Source: Setophaga petechia (taxonomy: Eukaryota; Chordata; Aves; Passeriformes; Parulidae). From it: a stretch of DNA of 64,000 nucleotides. The DNA is taken from contig JANCRA010000004.1 of assembly GCA_024362935.1 (NCBI GenBank), positions 18,608,621 to 18,672,620 on the forward strand, in the 5' to 3' direction. The position numbers and the translations under genes are program-made. Shown here in pieces: positions 13,201 through 28,129 of this stretch. Numbering within the stretch: position 1 is the stretch's first letter; each line of letters begins with the position of its first letter. The notes below the pieces were generated by a model. That model made no database searches. It was not told the origin of the DNA and saw only the letters and a list, made by a program, of their open reading frames with translations.

Positions 13201-14204
13201 TGAACTGGGTGTAGGTAGGCAGGAGCTGGCACTGGGGGGATGCAGGGCCAGCCTCTGTGGAACAGACAGTGCCTGGCCTGGCCCCAGCAGACTGCAACAG
13301 ATCCACCGCAGGGCAAAGCCAGACCCTCCTCCAAGATGGAGGTGCCCCTAGGAAAATGTATGCAACAGAGGGCAAAACAATGAGTACTGAGGGAAAACTG
13401 TGATAAATAACCCTAAAAATACTGATCTAACAGGAGAAGGATATGGAGGAAGTGCCCCAGGACTTGTGGTGGAACAAGTATTTCCCTGCAGCCTGTGGAA
13501 AGGACCACACCAGAATTGCAGAATGAGTAAGTTTGGAAGGGGGCACTGGAGGTAATATGGTCCAACTTCCTTGGTCAAGAAGAGTCCCCTAGAGTATGTA
13601 ATTTAGGCATGTGTCCAGTCAGCTTTTGGGTATCTCTGTATGAGGGAGACTCCACAGCCTTTTTGGGAAACCAGTTTACCCACGCAATAAAGTTTCTCCT
13701 CATGTTCAGATGTCCACACTGCAGCTGGTGGAGGACTCCACACTGGAGCAGGTTAATATTTCCTAAAGGACTACACTCCATGGAGAAGATGCATGCTGGA
13801 ACAAAGGAAAAGGGTGAAGGAGATGCAGAAAGCAGCTGTTCTGAACTGACCAAAACTCTAGTTCCCCATCTTCCTGCACCACTAGGCCCAGGACAGAGAG
13901 TGGTAGAAGAGTCAGGAATGAAGGTGTAAAGTTGATCCTGTAAAAAGGCAAGAGGTGGCAGGAAGATGGCTACGTTCTCCCTGTGTTTCTCACAATCTAA
14001 CGCTATTTTAGTTGACAATAAATTAGATCAATTTTCCTCAGATTCAGTATGTTTACCAATGGGGGTAATCTGTAAGTGACCTCCCCATCTTTATCTCGAC
14101 CCACTAGCTTTCTGTCCTCATTTTCTCCCCTGTTCTGCTGAGCAGGCAGAGTGAGAGAGCAGCTGGGTGGGCATGTGGCAGCCAGCCAAGGTCAACCTAC
14201 CACA
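13201..14204 (+). mobile_element. Solo LTR of an avian endogenous retrovirus, interrupted by a CR1
   Basis: The element begins TG at 13201 and ends CA at 14204. It has the form of a bird LTR family that I recognise by its features: repeated 'CTGCAG..GTGGA.GAC' units in U3, an AATAAA-type signal at about 14018-14023, then a U5-like end with TTATCTCGACCCACTAG (near 14091-14107), GCCAGCCAAGGTCAACC and a terminal CCACA. The polyadenylation signal sets the plus orientation. The flanks GTCAAG (before 13201) and GTAAAA (after 14204) could be a decayed 6-bp target duplication. No internal retroviral genes follow, so it is a solo LTR, and it is clearly diverged. The family name is not assigned here. 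It is antisense to NFIB. Confidence 0.75.
13513..13712 (-). mobile_element. CR1 LINE 3' fragment inserted in the LTR
   Basis: About 200 bp, the reverse complement of a CR1 3' end: from the plus strand, a GGAAGGGGGCACTGGAGGT block, then GTCCAACTTCC, GGGAGACTCCACAGCC and CTCCTCATGTTCAGATG, in the order and spacing of CR1 read backwards. LTR-type sequence resumes on both sides (left to about 13512, right from about 13713), so the LINE landed in a pre-existing LTR. Confidence 0.8.
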
Positions 14205-17200
14205 GTAAAAAAAAGACAAAACAGGCTCTGTCTTTTTCTTGTTGCAACAGAATATGCTGTTCTTGCCTATCTCTCCTAGTAGTGTCCAGACTAAAAGCCA
14301 GAATCTGAATTCATGACATAAGTTGTCTTTCACCGCTATTTATTCATCAAAAAAAAAAAAAAAAAGGTATTTTTGCATTTTCAACTGTAAGGTGACAGTA
14401 TTTCCACATCAGTTTTAAAAACTAAGAAAATTCAGATTTCTCTCAATTTTTATACAATGTCGATCATTGTTCTGATGAAAGATGGACATAAGTATGGGTT
14501 AGAGTACAGATGAACCTACCTCACATTTTGGCACATACAGTGTGCAATCAAATAAAAGCTTGTTAACAAAAGATTTGTCCAAAACAGCAGATTTACCAGG
14601 ACTGCTATTCTGGTATAATACAATACCCCTTTGGAAAACTTGCCTTGGAACTAAACTATTCTTTCCTCTTCTAAATCATCTTTTTTCACTTCTAAACCTT
14701 TGCAGCTAAAACAGTAATTTATAGTGAAACAGTTCCAACAGAATACACTATTTAAAATTTTGTATTTTTACATTTAGAGTGACAAAGAGGCATGAGAGAA
14801 ATGAGATTACTGTTTTAAAGCTAAGGGGAAAACTCACCACTTCAAAAAATGAAATGGCTGCTTACTCTTGTGCTGTGTTTCATTGCATTATATTTCAAAT
14901 CATCAAATCATTACATCTGCTTTTTGTTAATATAGTATTTTAAACCAATGTGTTTCCAGACTAAATTCATCCTCTGATTACCTAAACACTTCCCACCAGC
15001 ACAAAACACAAATCAGCAAAGATATGAGACAAACAACTAGCAGTTTCAGGACAAGAGAAGGCTTCTGTGGGAAGCTGTAGGGAGATAACCAGAGGGGAAT
15101 ATGGATGACTTCTTTAAAAAAGACTCTAAAGTAATCTCAGCTATTTCATGAAGTTGTACCCTTAATTTGTCTGAACATTTGAAACACATTACTGTGAAAT
15201 AAAAGATGTGTCTAAGACCCTAAAGAGACTAACATGTGGAAAAGTGGTTACTAAAGGAAGAAAAAGACTGATTTCCTGATTAGAAAATTTATTTTATGGA
15301 AAAGGCTTCTATTCTAGTTTTGAAGTCTCTAAACAGTGGTCATACCCTACTTTTAAAAATTCAACAGAAAGAGAGGGAAGTTATAGCAGAAAACAAAAAG
15401 GGGAGGGAAAGAAATTCTGACTCAGAAACAGTCTTCAATACCTGTCCATTTTATGCACACTGCCTCTGTGAATTTTCTCTTAGTGAAAACAACACCATTT
15501 CTCACAAACACACATACATACAGACAAACAATAACAACAACCACCACAACAAAACAGCATTTAGGATTCATGGTAAATTAGTAGGGACACATAATCATCA
15601 TATCCCAGAATTCAAACATAACACTTAGCTTTCTGGCAGAGCTCATGCTGAACTCCTCCAGACACTCAGCGCATGCTCACAAGCAAACATTATAGAATTT
15701 TTGAATCAGTAAGTCATTTGGAAGAATCTCCAGAAGTGTGCCGAGGCATGCTTCTGGTGCCGTGCCAAATTATGTGCTTCTGTTTGTGGCTTTCATATAT
15801 AGATTAGACAGATGCACAAGCATGTACTATTTGGCAAGTAGTGACAATAGCCTATTCTGAATTTAGCAATTCAAACTTTACTGAAGTTTTACTAGGTGAA
15901 AGAAAAAAAATAATGACATAATGTTTGGGCTCTGCCTTTATATCCTTTTGGCATCTTCCTGCTCACTTGCAAAAGACAAGAAGCCCCTGTAATTCCAGAA
16001 TGTCCTCTTTAGATCATTCTAATGCAGGAATTTCAAAGCAAAGGTTGAAATGTCAAGTGCAATTAAAATGGTGCTCGCATTAATTTGCTCCTATTCTAAA
16101 CTCTCTTAAAATTTCCTGAGATTTCACTGCATAAGTACCTAATACTTCCATTTCTGGCCACAGATCCACCTGGAAATTAACAGTTAAAGGCCCAATTATC
16201 CAGCCTTGTGACCTGACCGTGCCATAGGTAAATACAGACCTTCTTACAATACATACCATGGGTTCACAGGCTTAATAACCACAGAGCTCTTCCTTCCTCC
16301 TTCCTCCAGAGCACTTACCACAATGAGGTTGAATGACATACCTGGGGCAATGCTTCTTGATTCTCTACACTTCAGAGCTTGAAACACCGGAATTTCAAAC
16401 AAAGCTTTCTTCTAGATCCTGCAATCATTACAATGTTCTGCAAATAACAGACTTTAATCTTCACTTTAATCTGAGTTTACCAGGAATATAAACACAAGTG
16501 CCATTGTCTTCTATAAATCACATATAAAATGTCGTGCAAGGTCAGTCCATTCACAATCTGCCACTTGCCTCAGTTAATAGGTAAGAGTTAGACATGGAAA
16601 AATGTACAGAAACCAGGAAACTCTTTTTTAAATTATAGAAAGGATTAGATACTGAAAGTGGCTCATTGTTAATTGAGTCCCATGTGTGAAAGCTACAGGA
16701 AGATTAGTTTATACAGCTGCTGCTCTTTGTCAAAACATTGCTAACAAGGTACACATGTTAAATCTGTGCATCTCCTTTCAGTCCCTAAAAAAGAATGACC
16801 ACATAAAATCCCATGACAAATGTTAATTTAGAAAAAAAATCACTGTTATTTCCTGGGGAATTCAACTATTTCAGACTGTTCTTATTTTATTATGATAATA
16901 AGCATTTTTTAGGCAATCTTCCATCAAATGAAAAGTAAGTGGAGAGCAGAGAGGTAGGAACAGAAGGAAACTGAAGGTTAAATCCTAGTAATTTCTCCTC
17001 AGGGTCTTCAAATCTAAGTCTTCAAGGACTGTTTTGAAACAAAACAAAAAAGTAATGTAGCAGTCATTGCCAGCAGGAATAAGGACCTTTTAAATCCAAA
17101 GCATTCATAACTCATTAAAAATAGGGTTCTGAAACTAATGTGAACTTAAAATTTATTCTGCTTTTTTACAGTCTCAAAAAAAAAATCAGGGGGACTAGAA

Positions 17201-20200
17201 ATTGAAACAAATGAGGAAGCTCTTCGACAAGGAACCAGAGAGAATAAAGCCTACAGCAAGCCTATCTCTCCATCACTCCATGCAAACTGTAAATAGGCAA
17301 CCAGGCCTTCCTAAGAGGGAAGAGAGTTAGCTGGAGCCACTCCTGCTGCTGCTAGGTCATGTTACAAGGGTGAGCTAAATTGCTAAGTGGCAGCTGGGCA
17401 CTTCAAAGGGAACATCTAGAAGACAGTAGCTGCATCTGAAAAGCAACTGGCCTCACCATCCCCCTCCCAGACACATGGCCTCCCTCATCCCTGTCACTTG
17501 AGCTAGAAGGGAGCTGTTTGTGAGGTCAGTGTGACCACTCCCCTGTTCACATTGCTATTACAAGTATGGGAGTATATTTGTAGGCAATGGAATGCAAGCC
17601 TTGACTGTGCCATGAGCCAGCTGGCTAGAACTGAGTGCCATGTAGTTGCTGCAATGTGCCTGGCGGGCTCAACATTGTAGGGAAAGTTTGTTAGGTCTGC
17701 TCACAAAATGCCGTATTAAGTATGTCCAAATCTTACTTCAATTTTCTTAACTATTGGCTGGCTAAACCATTTTAGCACAAAGCACTTTTCTAGAAGATGA
17801 GTTCACACTTTTCTGCATAAAAGTTAGGTTGTGACAAAAATGTCCTGCTATCACATGCTTCGCAGAAGTGCCCAGAAATATCCTTAAAAATATAATTGTG
17901 CTCTCCCTTCTAAAACTGGATGCCAATATAATGGTACCCCACAAGACTAATGCAAGAGGAGGCTTAGTGGACTCTCAGGGAACAAATAGGAAACATAGTG
18001 ATAAATGTGGTTAGGAAACCAACCCTGATTTCTCAGCAGCTGAGAACCAGGTAATGTGGACCATTTGAATGAGCACAGAGACTGTACACTGGAGATTAAA
18101 ATTTCCTTTTCAATTTAGCATATATTTTTTGTTTGGCCTAAGCAAAGTTGTTTAATGCACTAAATGAAGAAAGTTTATATTAATTTCAAACCTCTTGCTA
18201 CCTGTTATATCCAATTAGACCCTTCAGTATCTTCAGGTCACTTGGATCTACCTCTTGTGTTCCATACTTTGCTAAACATTTTTCATCATATAGATTATGA
18301 AAGATTTGCATCTTTTTATGTGGTGATACTGGTGATACTCAGGAAATTAAATATTTCTTGTGTTGAATTAAACTTTGCCTCAGTAAGAAAATAATATTTA
18401 AATATATGCATGATTATGGCAGGAAGAAAAATAAAAACATGAACCACAACAAATAAGCTATATTCTACATACAGAGTATTCAAATTTAGCTGCCAAAATA
18501 TAAAAAAAATTATATATCTAAAATAAATATACATGTAAACTTCTGTGCAAATGAGTTGTATCCTTAGATGCTAAGACTTCCATTATTAGAGAATACCTTT
18601 TGCATATAAGTCTTAATTATACTCATTTCAAACTTAGAGGCAGCTGCCTTATTTAAATATGTTTAACAAATGTGAGCAAGCAGTAGAGAGTAGTGGCTGT
18701 GGCACTTCACAGTTGAACTCTGATGTATGTGTTCTAACCTTGCTTACGTAATTCCACCACTAAAGGTAAAAACTGCACAGGTTCCACACAGCACAAAACC
18801 AGGTTAGAAAGTCATTATCTGGAATTTACAATTTTGCTGAGCCAAACAGAAGAAGTAGCAAATAAGTACAACAAGAAGATAGTCACAAAACAGGTAACTT
18901 AAACTCTCTTTGAGTGTTCACATAAACATACCAGACAGTGGTAAACCCCCCCAATACCAAATTTAAGTAACAGCCATCATTAAACCAAAAGAATGTATAG
19001 CAATGATTTCACCCTGTAATTCTTTCTTGATATACTGCATCAATGGCATATCTTAACTTCACTTTCCTAGTTTACTGCTTAGCTATAAACATGGAAGTAA
19101 TTGCAGTTGCTGGCTTACTAACTCTCTCTGTAAACTACAGAGAGATAAACTCTTATTACTGCACATACATACTACAAATAATCATGTTTTGACAATATAG
19201 ATAAAGGATTAAAAAAATCTGAACACCAAAAGGAAAGCTAATGACAGCAATCACAAAGATCATGGCAGAAAGTACATCAAAGTCACTTATGGCACATATT
19301 AATTTGCTGCAAGCCAAAGGTTCATTCCATTCACATGAACAAATGGGTTCATATTTTAAAGTAGAGGTCTCTCAAAAATCCGGAGTTGTTTAGATGCCTC
19401 AGATTTCTCACTTCTCAGCAAATGTGTGATAATGTTACCTGCCACTTTCAAGTATTTACTTTGTATAGGAAATAAATTTCTGCAACTCATAAAGTCCATA
19501 GGGCACATATTATTTTGATATTGTTATCTGAATGAGTGCTATGCCAGAGTCACAATTTTGTGGTTTCCAGGATGAACCTCTCAAGTGCTCTGGCAGAAAT
19601 ATGCTATTGTATTGTGTAATTTCTTTTCACTCCTTCCACAGAGAGTCTTCAAAAGAACTGCCCAAGCTATCCAAACACTTTTTATCAATGAAGACTGTAC
19701 TAATGGTCTTCACCATTTCTTATGAACTACTATGAACTTTTGACATTAAACATTTAATTTAAGAGGGTATTTAACACACTTCAGTATGATTCTCTGGACA
19801 GGGAGCAGATTACTTAAATGGGTAATCTGTACACTACAGAGTGAAACACACTCCTTCTGAAGCTTATGCATTTATACATGCCAACAGTCAAACTAAAAAA
19901 TTTAGCTGTGCCTGAGGAGTTTTGAAAATCAAAGATGAAGAAAGAGATATTGTCACTTTAAAAACACTATGAATTCATTAATGAAATTTAAATGAGTGTT
20001 TGATCCAAAAAGAAACCATAGCAGCATGTGGTACGGTCCTACACTTTCAAAAGGTTAGAAACTTTTATAGATTACCTTTTTTGCATCAATAGCAATGACA
20101 GCATCACAAGAAGCATCAGCTACTGATCTCTCAGAAAATACCAGGCAATTCCAAAACAATCTACTAGATGAACTCATCCTTTATATTTTTATATATGTTT

Positions 20201-23200
20201 TACTTTGTTTATTTTCTTTTGAACTAGTGAAGTTTCATCAAAACCTATTTAATTTCCTTCTTAGCAATTTTTAAAGCATAACTGTGTTTATTTACAATGT
20301 CTCCTATTTGGTTTGGTGTATTGAGATTTTGTAACACCTATAAAGATTAGGAAATATGTTTTTAGTATAATTAACTGAAATCTGGTTTTCTATGACAAAA
20401 TTTTAGCTGCCTTCCAGAGTTTCCTCTACTGACAGCCATTTTAACAACTATCATAGGAAAAAAAAGTCAAAAATCTAAGCATTTATAAGCATCAGAGCAC
20501 AATTCTCCATTGGTTTTAGATTTTATTGTCAGAGATAAGATATGCAAACACAATCGTTGTTGTAAAGAACACGATGTAGAACATACTTATTGATTTATGC
20601 TTGTGAAAAAATATTTTCTATTCAGAGAATTTAATTTCAGAATACAGAACCACAATGAGTACCAGAAATTAACAAACCAAATCAGTTTAATGATTTGTTT
20701 TATCTAGCAGTAAGAAAGTGCTAAGAATCTCAGCCTGCAGGTTGAAATGCAGCTAGACCATGCTGATTACTGCTTTAGCACAGAATTCCACATCAAGCAT
20801 TTCAAATATCACTGTGCACCACAATCTCAACAGAGCTGAAGATCCTGCTGTGCTTGGTGCTGATCTGAGGCACAGAAGGATGTGGATCTCAAGTACCTGC
20901 ATTGCTTCTCCACTCAGACACTCAGTTGCAAGCCTCTGTAAAGCACTTCTAGAAGCAGCAACAAAAAAGTGTTGTGTTTATATGAACAGTTGTCATTTCT
21001 TAGATAGGCATTTCAAAAGGGAAATTCTGCAAAACTCTTTTTGCCTTCCAAAGGTGTTCACCTTCAGCAAGAGCCCCATAACATAGCAGAATGACAGGAC
21101 ATCCGGTTATCTTAATGACTTAACAGGGTACATTGGTTCTGATGAAGAAGGATGTTATTTCTTCTGAGACACGAGAGAGAAATATAGAGAACTATGGAGA
21201 ATGAGACAAGGAACCACTTGTTACAAGTAGTCTTCTGAAAATAAACAATGAACTATTCAAAACTAACCGATTGGCTTCCTTCTTGTTCAGAGTCAGTTCT
21301 ACTTTCTCCCCATGTAGTCAAAATCTTCTGTAATGTATTTCCAAATTCTGGCAAGGCTTGATTTAAAATATCAGAAAAAATCTCAAACCAGAACAAAGTC
21401 CTATTTAAAATTTAAAAGAGCCACAAATGTTTGTTACTTTTTTTTATATTTAACCTTACACAAACAAAAGACAAATTCTGACCCTAAAGAACTTACATTT
21501 CTTGGGAATTGAGACAGGGGAGGCAAATTAAATAGTGTGCACAACTGTATTTCAGCAACCTTGATCTTATACACTTACTATTTTGAAAATGGTAATTCTG
21601 CATAGGTCCAAAAAAGAAGAAAAAAAATTTCTGCTAATTGAACTAATTACCACTAGCAAATGAAGATGACAATATCTCAATACAGAAAATTAAGATAAGT
21701 GCTTGCTTGATATTTTCATAATATAAACAAACTTTCTAGAGATTTTGCTTGCCTTTTTTTTCTAAAATTTTTCCTATTGGTATATATGAAAACAAATGTG
21801 TGAATTGTTTCTCTGTGTCTCAAGACCTGTTGCCTGGAAGAGAACATTTTGTAATTTTGGTTCATGTTCATCTCCATTCTGCTTTTTTAAGCATAGTATA
21901 ATAGATGCATGTTGCATATTTAGCATAGATCTGATCTTTCAAGGAGCTCAATTTAAAATCTAGAAAATACTCCCTAAAGCATATTGTTTGCTTCTTGAAA
22001 GCAATTACTTCTAATTAAACTGCTACATTTAAACTCACATTAAAAATAATTAAGAGTATAACTCCTAATCATTTCTTAAAACACATGAGGGAAAATAACA
22101 GGTCTACGGCAGGGAAGGAGGAATTGTGATAACCACAGTGCAGAGATACAGGTGACATAGTAGAAAAATTTTTTTAAGTAGTAAAAATTTTTCCCCTAAT
22201 GAAATGTATGCTTAATTATGAATCTTTCACACTGAAGGAAACTTGACTCATAATAATCAGAAAAGATAAGGAGACAAAAAGATGCTGTAACATTACAGCT
22301 TATGAATAAAAGCACTGCCTTAGAAAATGTTACTTTCTCAAGTAATTGCACAGAAATTTTATTTATATTCTAGCTTTTGCACATCTGTTCAATCCCTCAA
22401 GCCTTGCCTATTAGACTTTGAACACTATTTATTCATTTCACAGAGGTAAAAGTAAAATCATTAGATTATACTTTAGCAGGAAATTTTACAAGAATTTGCA
22501 ACTGTGCAGAGGAATAACATGTCTCTGGTCCACCCACCCTGCAGTTGCTGACAGCAACCTAGCACTGTAGGCATATTTGAAATCTTACTCCTTTTTTCCC
22601 ACTGATCCCATGAAATGAGTAACAGTAGCTTATTGTCTATTACATGGCTCATGGAAATCCCAGGCCATTGTCCTTGTCATGCACAGACAGACTGTAAATT
22701 TTAAGTGCAGGGAAACCAAAGCATGGATAAAGTGCTAGAACTATTGTGCATGCGCTTCATTATTGATAGAGACTCCCTTGGCTTTTGGGCTTCAGATCTT
22801 TAACCCTGACACATAATGGCCCACCTGACCGGCCCAGATATTTTGCTATTCTTTTCTACATCTATTTTATTAGAACCTCTGTGCTAGAAGGGACAATGAA
22901 TGATACTTGTCCCTATCTTGAGCTGCACAGCCCAAGGAAAGTTCTTAAAGGAAAGCAGAGGAACTGGACTTTGCTCTTCCCAATATGACCACCTTTTGCT
23001 GTTCTTTTTTAGTTGCTTGCATTATTACTTATTGACCATCCATGCTTCCAAAGCAAATGCCAAGTGAAGTCTTTGACTGTAATACTTCAGTTAATTCAAC
23101 CAAAGCAGCATAGACTTGAACTGCAAGACCCAAAATACCTAAAAATTTTACCGAAGGCATTTCTTTCTTTGTTTCCAAAATTCCAAAAAACAATGATAGT

Positions 23201-24497
23201 CTTTAACCTATGTGCCAAAAGCCTCTTTCAGTATCTAAGCGTATCTGAACATCTGCAATCTGGTTCACAAACTTCATACAGCATGGGTGTAGGACAGTAG
23301 CAACCATGCATAGCATTTTCCCTAGAGTAAATAAAAATATGTGAGAAAGGAAGAGAGACACAACATATAATGAAAGTTGCTTTTGGTAATAATCCACTTT
23401 ATAGCAACAGATAACAGTGTTACTATTTTGCGGTTTTCTTTTAGTCCAGATAAAATGTTTCCTCAGAGTTTTCTTTAACAGTCATGAGATTATCACAGTT
23501 GGTGGAACAGATGTTGGTCCCTAGGAAGAATGGCCTGATCCTGTAAAACCTGCTTTCTCATGTGCAGGCCCTTTGAAATCAGTGGGATTTATGTAAATAG
23601 GGATTTGCAGGATTAGGTTTACAGTCTAGGGAGTCTGCAGTACTTCAGTCATACGTGTTCTAGTTTTGTTGCCTGGGAACTCAATGGACCAGAATAGCTT
23701 CTGAACAGGCCTTTAAAGAACATCCTGTACAGAAGTATGAATCTGAACACATTCCTTGCAACATGAATTCAGCATTAGGACTTTGATTTACTGTAAAACA
23801 ATCAAATAAGATTCAAAGAGATCAGATGGGATCCTATTAACCTACAAAATACAAGCAGAATGTCCCTCAAATTTACAACTGTGAGGTAGGGGAGGAGGAT
23901 AAATCAGAGATTCTTTTTTCCTTTCTTTGTTTTTCTCATTGTTCCTAAATAGGACACAACATTCCTTATGTATATTTTCCTCTTCCAGCATTAAAACCCA
24001 GAGGTACAAACATTCTCTAAAAAGTAACTTTGGGTTACTAAGGAGACAGAAGAAGAGAGATTACTATTCAGAAATCAACAGACCTGTCTAGTTCAGGGGT
24101 TGCAAAACTGGTGCTGTTGGCAATAAAGATGGCATCTTCCAACACCCCCTACTCACACACACTCTGGGGTTGTCCTCACGCAGCCCCTGCCTGCTCCTCC
24201 CTAGTCCCACACCCTCTCTCTTCCCTCACCTCACCCATTCCCCACATCCACAAAAGTTGTGGCAGGAGTTGGGTTACTGCTGCAGTTTTCATTGGCAAGG
24301 AGGCACAAATAGCTCAGAGCCACCTAGCACTCAAATAGTGACAGAATCCAAAAAAGCTGATGAGTGTGAACTGTCTGTGAAAACACTCTGAAGATAGGAA
24401 ATGCTGGCATATTTATTCATCACCAATGATGTCCAGAGAAGCAGTTACTCTACCACTCAGCTGTCTGCCCCTCAGGCAATGAGAAATATGTCAGCAT

Positions 24498-25036
24498 GGC
24501 ACTCGTGGGGCCTCACCGTGAATCCTGTGTTCAGTTTTGGGCTACTATGGCAAATACTTTGAGTTGCTGAAGAAACTCCAGGAAAAGGGCAAAAGAGGTT
24601 GCAAAAGGTCTAGAGAAAAACTTCCATGAGGAGCAGTTGAGAGAGGCATTCTTTAGCCTGGAAGTAAAAAGGAGAGTCTCCTCCTGAGAGGAGACTTTGG
24701 CACTCTCTCTATAACGATCTGAAAGGACATTGTAGCCAGTGGTTGTCAGCCTCTTCTCCCAAGTAACAGGACACAGGGCAAGAGAAAATGGCCTCAAGTT
24801 CCACCAGGGGAGGTTTAAATTGATTATTAGGATATAAATTGATTACCAAAAGAGGTGTCAAACATTGGAACAGGCTGCCTAGGGAAGCAGCTGACCTGCT
24901 ATCCCTGGAGGCAGTGAAAAGAGGAGTAGATGTAGCACTCAGGGATTAGTGGTGAACTTGGTGTCGCTAGTTTCCTAGTTGGATTTGATGATTTTAGAGG
25001 TCTTTTCCAATTTAAGTGACTCCAGAATTCCATGTG
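24498..25036 (+). mobile_element. CR1 LINE, truncated 3' end
   Basis: Runs from the CR1 segment after the reverse-transcriptase core (CACTCGTGGGGCCTCACC, then a TGTTCAGTTTTGGG block) through CAAGTTCCACCAGGGGAGG, TTGGAACAGGCTGCC and CCCTGGAGGCAGTG to a terminal block GAGGTCTTTTCCAATTTAAG and AGAATTCCATG, the decayed octamer tail. 5' truncated, as is usual for CR1, heavily diverged, with no intact protein. Antisense to NFIB. Confidence 0.85.
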
Positions 25037-28000
25037 CCACTTTGAAAGAGGTCATGTGTTATCAGAGACAGAGAAGTCATCAACAAAAACCGAAGGCACT
25101 TTTGTCAATAAAATGCATAATGATGAGGATGTGTACCAAACAACATGCACTTAGACTGGAAACTACATATGAAATACCTCATGACAGACACAGTCATATG
25201 CATATATTATTATTATTGCAAAATAAAACACATATATAACAGAGACAAGTTCAAATTAATCTGTAGTTACTACAATGGACAAATTTTTCCAGAGTAGATT
25301 GACATCATCCTATAGGGAACCCAAAGGAGCAGTTTACATGAAAGCACATGAAGATGCCAGATGAATGCAATTTTGCTGCTTTCAGGACCCACATGAGGTT
25401 CCTCAGACCTCACCATGATGTTTCTGGTTATCACTATGTTGTTATAATGCATAGGCAAACTTTGGCAGAATCAAATTTAAAAACTGTTGAGTCTTTTTGG
25501 AACTTTTGTAACATGTGTACATTAATCAAGAAATTCTGTTCCGTTCATTTTGACACCTGTTTCCAGGGCATTATCCACTACTACTGCCACTTCATAGTGT
25601 CTCAACTGCACTTTTTGGTCTCTGACAATGGTGCCTATCAATAGCAAGTGAAGTGTCATAAGCACAGAGAAGACGGAATCTCATTCTACTGTAACATGGA
25701 ATTTAAGAAAAAAAATCTATGTATAGCACTGTCTGTAGGTTCCTCACCAGATGGAATAGGGAGTTCTGTGTTAATGCTCATCCTACTGTTAAACACGTCA
25801 GCAAGCCCAAGTTACCAATAATATGACTTGAATTCTGACAAGGTCAAACTGTCTGGACTATATTTAAAACACTTTTATCTTACTGGAATAGGATAATGTG
25901 TTCTAAGACTATATACCAGAGGAACATAAGACTCTTCTGCTGATTTAACCTAGTCTCAGAAGCTTAAGCTCTATACCGTGCTTCCGGTCAATTACATCTG
26001 AACAATGCAGAAGAACAGCACAGGACTCTAACACAACACTCACCTTCTGATCAGAGACTAAGCAGACTTTGTCCAGAAAATCAATTTAAAGACTGAAAAA
26101 ATCTGAAAGTTTGTGTGATTTTAGTTACTCATTGTTTGAGAAGTCAAAGCTCAGAAAAGGAAGAAATTTTACTACTGTATTAGGACCACTGAACCCTGAA
26201 ATTAGAAAGAATATCAAGTGATCACCTGAACTACTTCTCTGCTAGATCAGGTTTAGGTATGTCATCTTAGTGGATGCTCCCCAAACCTGTCCCTGATTAA
26301 AAAACTACTGTCCTCATCATTAGAAACATCCTTAACTTTTTTCTTGAGCATATTCATAACTGATGAAATGTTGTGGCTTTACTTCTTGACCTACCTATAA
26401 GGAAGGCTAATCAGAAAATTAGAAAGTTTCTGGCTATCTCCAAATAATTCAGACTTTTTTCCTCATGTACATAGAGCAACCAAAACTAGACAGCATTGAA
26501 AAACATCACTAGTTCTTTCAGTTGGATGCAATTAGTAGTGTGTGAGTCCTTCCAACAATTATTGCAATTTCATTCTAGGACTTGGTTCACACTACTGAAT
26601 GATCAATATAAGTATTTGATTCTATGACGATCCTCATGCTGAATCTGAATTACATCTCTGAATGCACATTCTTTATGTCACACAAATATTGAAGGACAAA
26701 CAACAGATTAATTGCTGGCCCTAATGCTGTGTTTGTGACTGCTAAGAAGCCATTCCAAATGGTCCAAAAAGGATTAATGCAGTATAACAAGTCTATTTAA
26801 TTACTGAAAGACCAGTGATCCTCATTTTACTATAAGCAGCTTTTCCTTTATTTGGAGGTTGTAAATAGAACAGAAATCACTACAGGACAACTATAACTCT
26901 TGTCCCAGAATATTCAAGGTATATCCACAATATAGTGAAAAAATGTATGAACGGCCAGGAAGATCTACATACACACACTGCATTTGTGTATGATAAAGCA
27001 AGATCAGCATGCGTTTTAAAATACAACAGAACCCCTCACTATAAAGTGCAAAAAACAATTTTATGCTCTAAGTAACAACCTGATATATTTTCTCAACTAA
27101 AAAAAAAAAAAAGGCAGCAATTAAGCCAGTTAAAGTAATTATACATAGCTTTAAAAAAAGTATCCTTGGGTTTAATAAAACCACTTAAGGCTGTGGCTCC
27201 TACAATATATGCCTCTACAAGTCGCTGAACTGCAGGCCATAAACTCACCTATGAATGTATATATGGCAAAATCACAACCTGTTATCCTTTAAATTCTATG
27301 TCTGAATCCTAAGGGCCAATCAATTTTTCAATTCTCTTTTCTGCACAAGCTGGTTATTCTTTAACTGGAAGTTAAACAATAGAATAAGTTTTTATGTTAA
27401 CCCTTGTTTTGCTGTAAACTGCACTGTTTCAGTATCAGCTGAAAAAATGCATGGACACACTTCATTTTTGAAAATTATTGCCACTTCCCACTCTGAGAAG
27501 CAGACACAGTAATTTTGTAGGTGTTGGTATGGCTAGCTTGTTACCAAAACTAAAATATCATCATAAAGGAAGGAATGAGGAAAGCAGTGACTGAAGGACT
27601 AAAAGTAGATGGCATACTGGGTCCAAAAAACACAGGCTACTAATTACTTAGGAGCGTTTCACTACAATCACTTGGGGCTTCAGGGAAAACTCAGCCATCT
27701 AAGACTCAATCCTGGACTAAGCCCCTACAGACCAATGTTGTGCCCATCAGCTGCCTCACAAATCAGACTTCTCCAAGGCTGGGAGATGAAACAGGATGGC
27801 CAGCATGATCCAGATAATAGGTACACTGTTACATTAGCTTGGGTTTCATCTCACACCTCACCAAATTCCTGACCATCCATCCTGAGCATGGGACCACGGT
27901 GCAGGAACTTTAGTATTCAAGTGGTCTGCTTGACTGAAAACCTGCGGTGAGAGCAGAGAAGACAGGAAAGCAGACTGAGCTCATAGGCTACCCCTGCATG

Positions 28001-28129
28001 CACTGCAGATACCTCCTTTGTGGTTGAATGTTGATGAATATCCATAGAATTGTCCCATAAGGAGTGTTTCTTTTATCTTTTTGTCTGGAGTATATTTTTG
28101 CTTTACTGTCACAGGGCAGGGAAACCCAG

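Noticed and set aside
13575..14018. 147-codon minus-strand frame
   Set aside because: It lies wholly within the solo LTR and inserted CR1 and crosses their boundary.
15690..15740. Possible short CR1 3' end in minus orientation (ATAGAATTTTTGAATCAG, then TTTGGAAGAATCTCCAGA)
   Set aside because: Only about 45 bp of weak resemblance; too little to call.
24440..24470. tRNA A-box-like sequence on the minus strand (CAGCTGAGTGGTAGAG)
   Set aside because: No B box, no acceptor-stem pairing and no cloverleaf; possibly a chance match or a relic.
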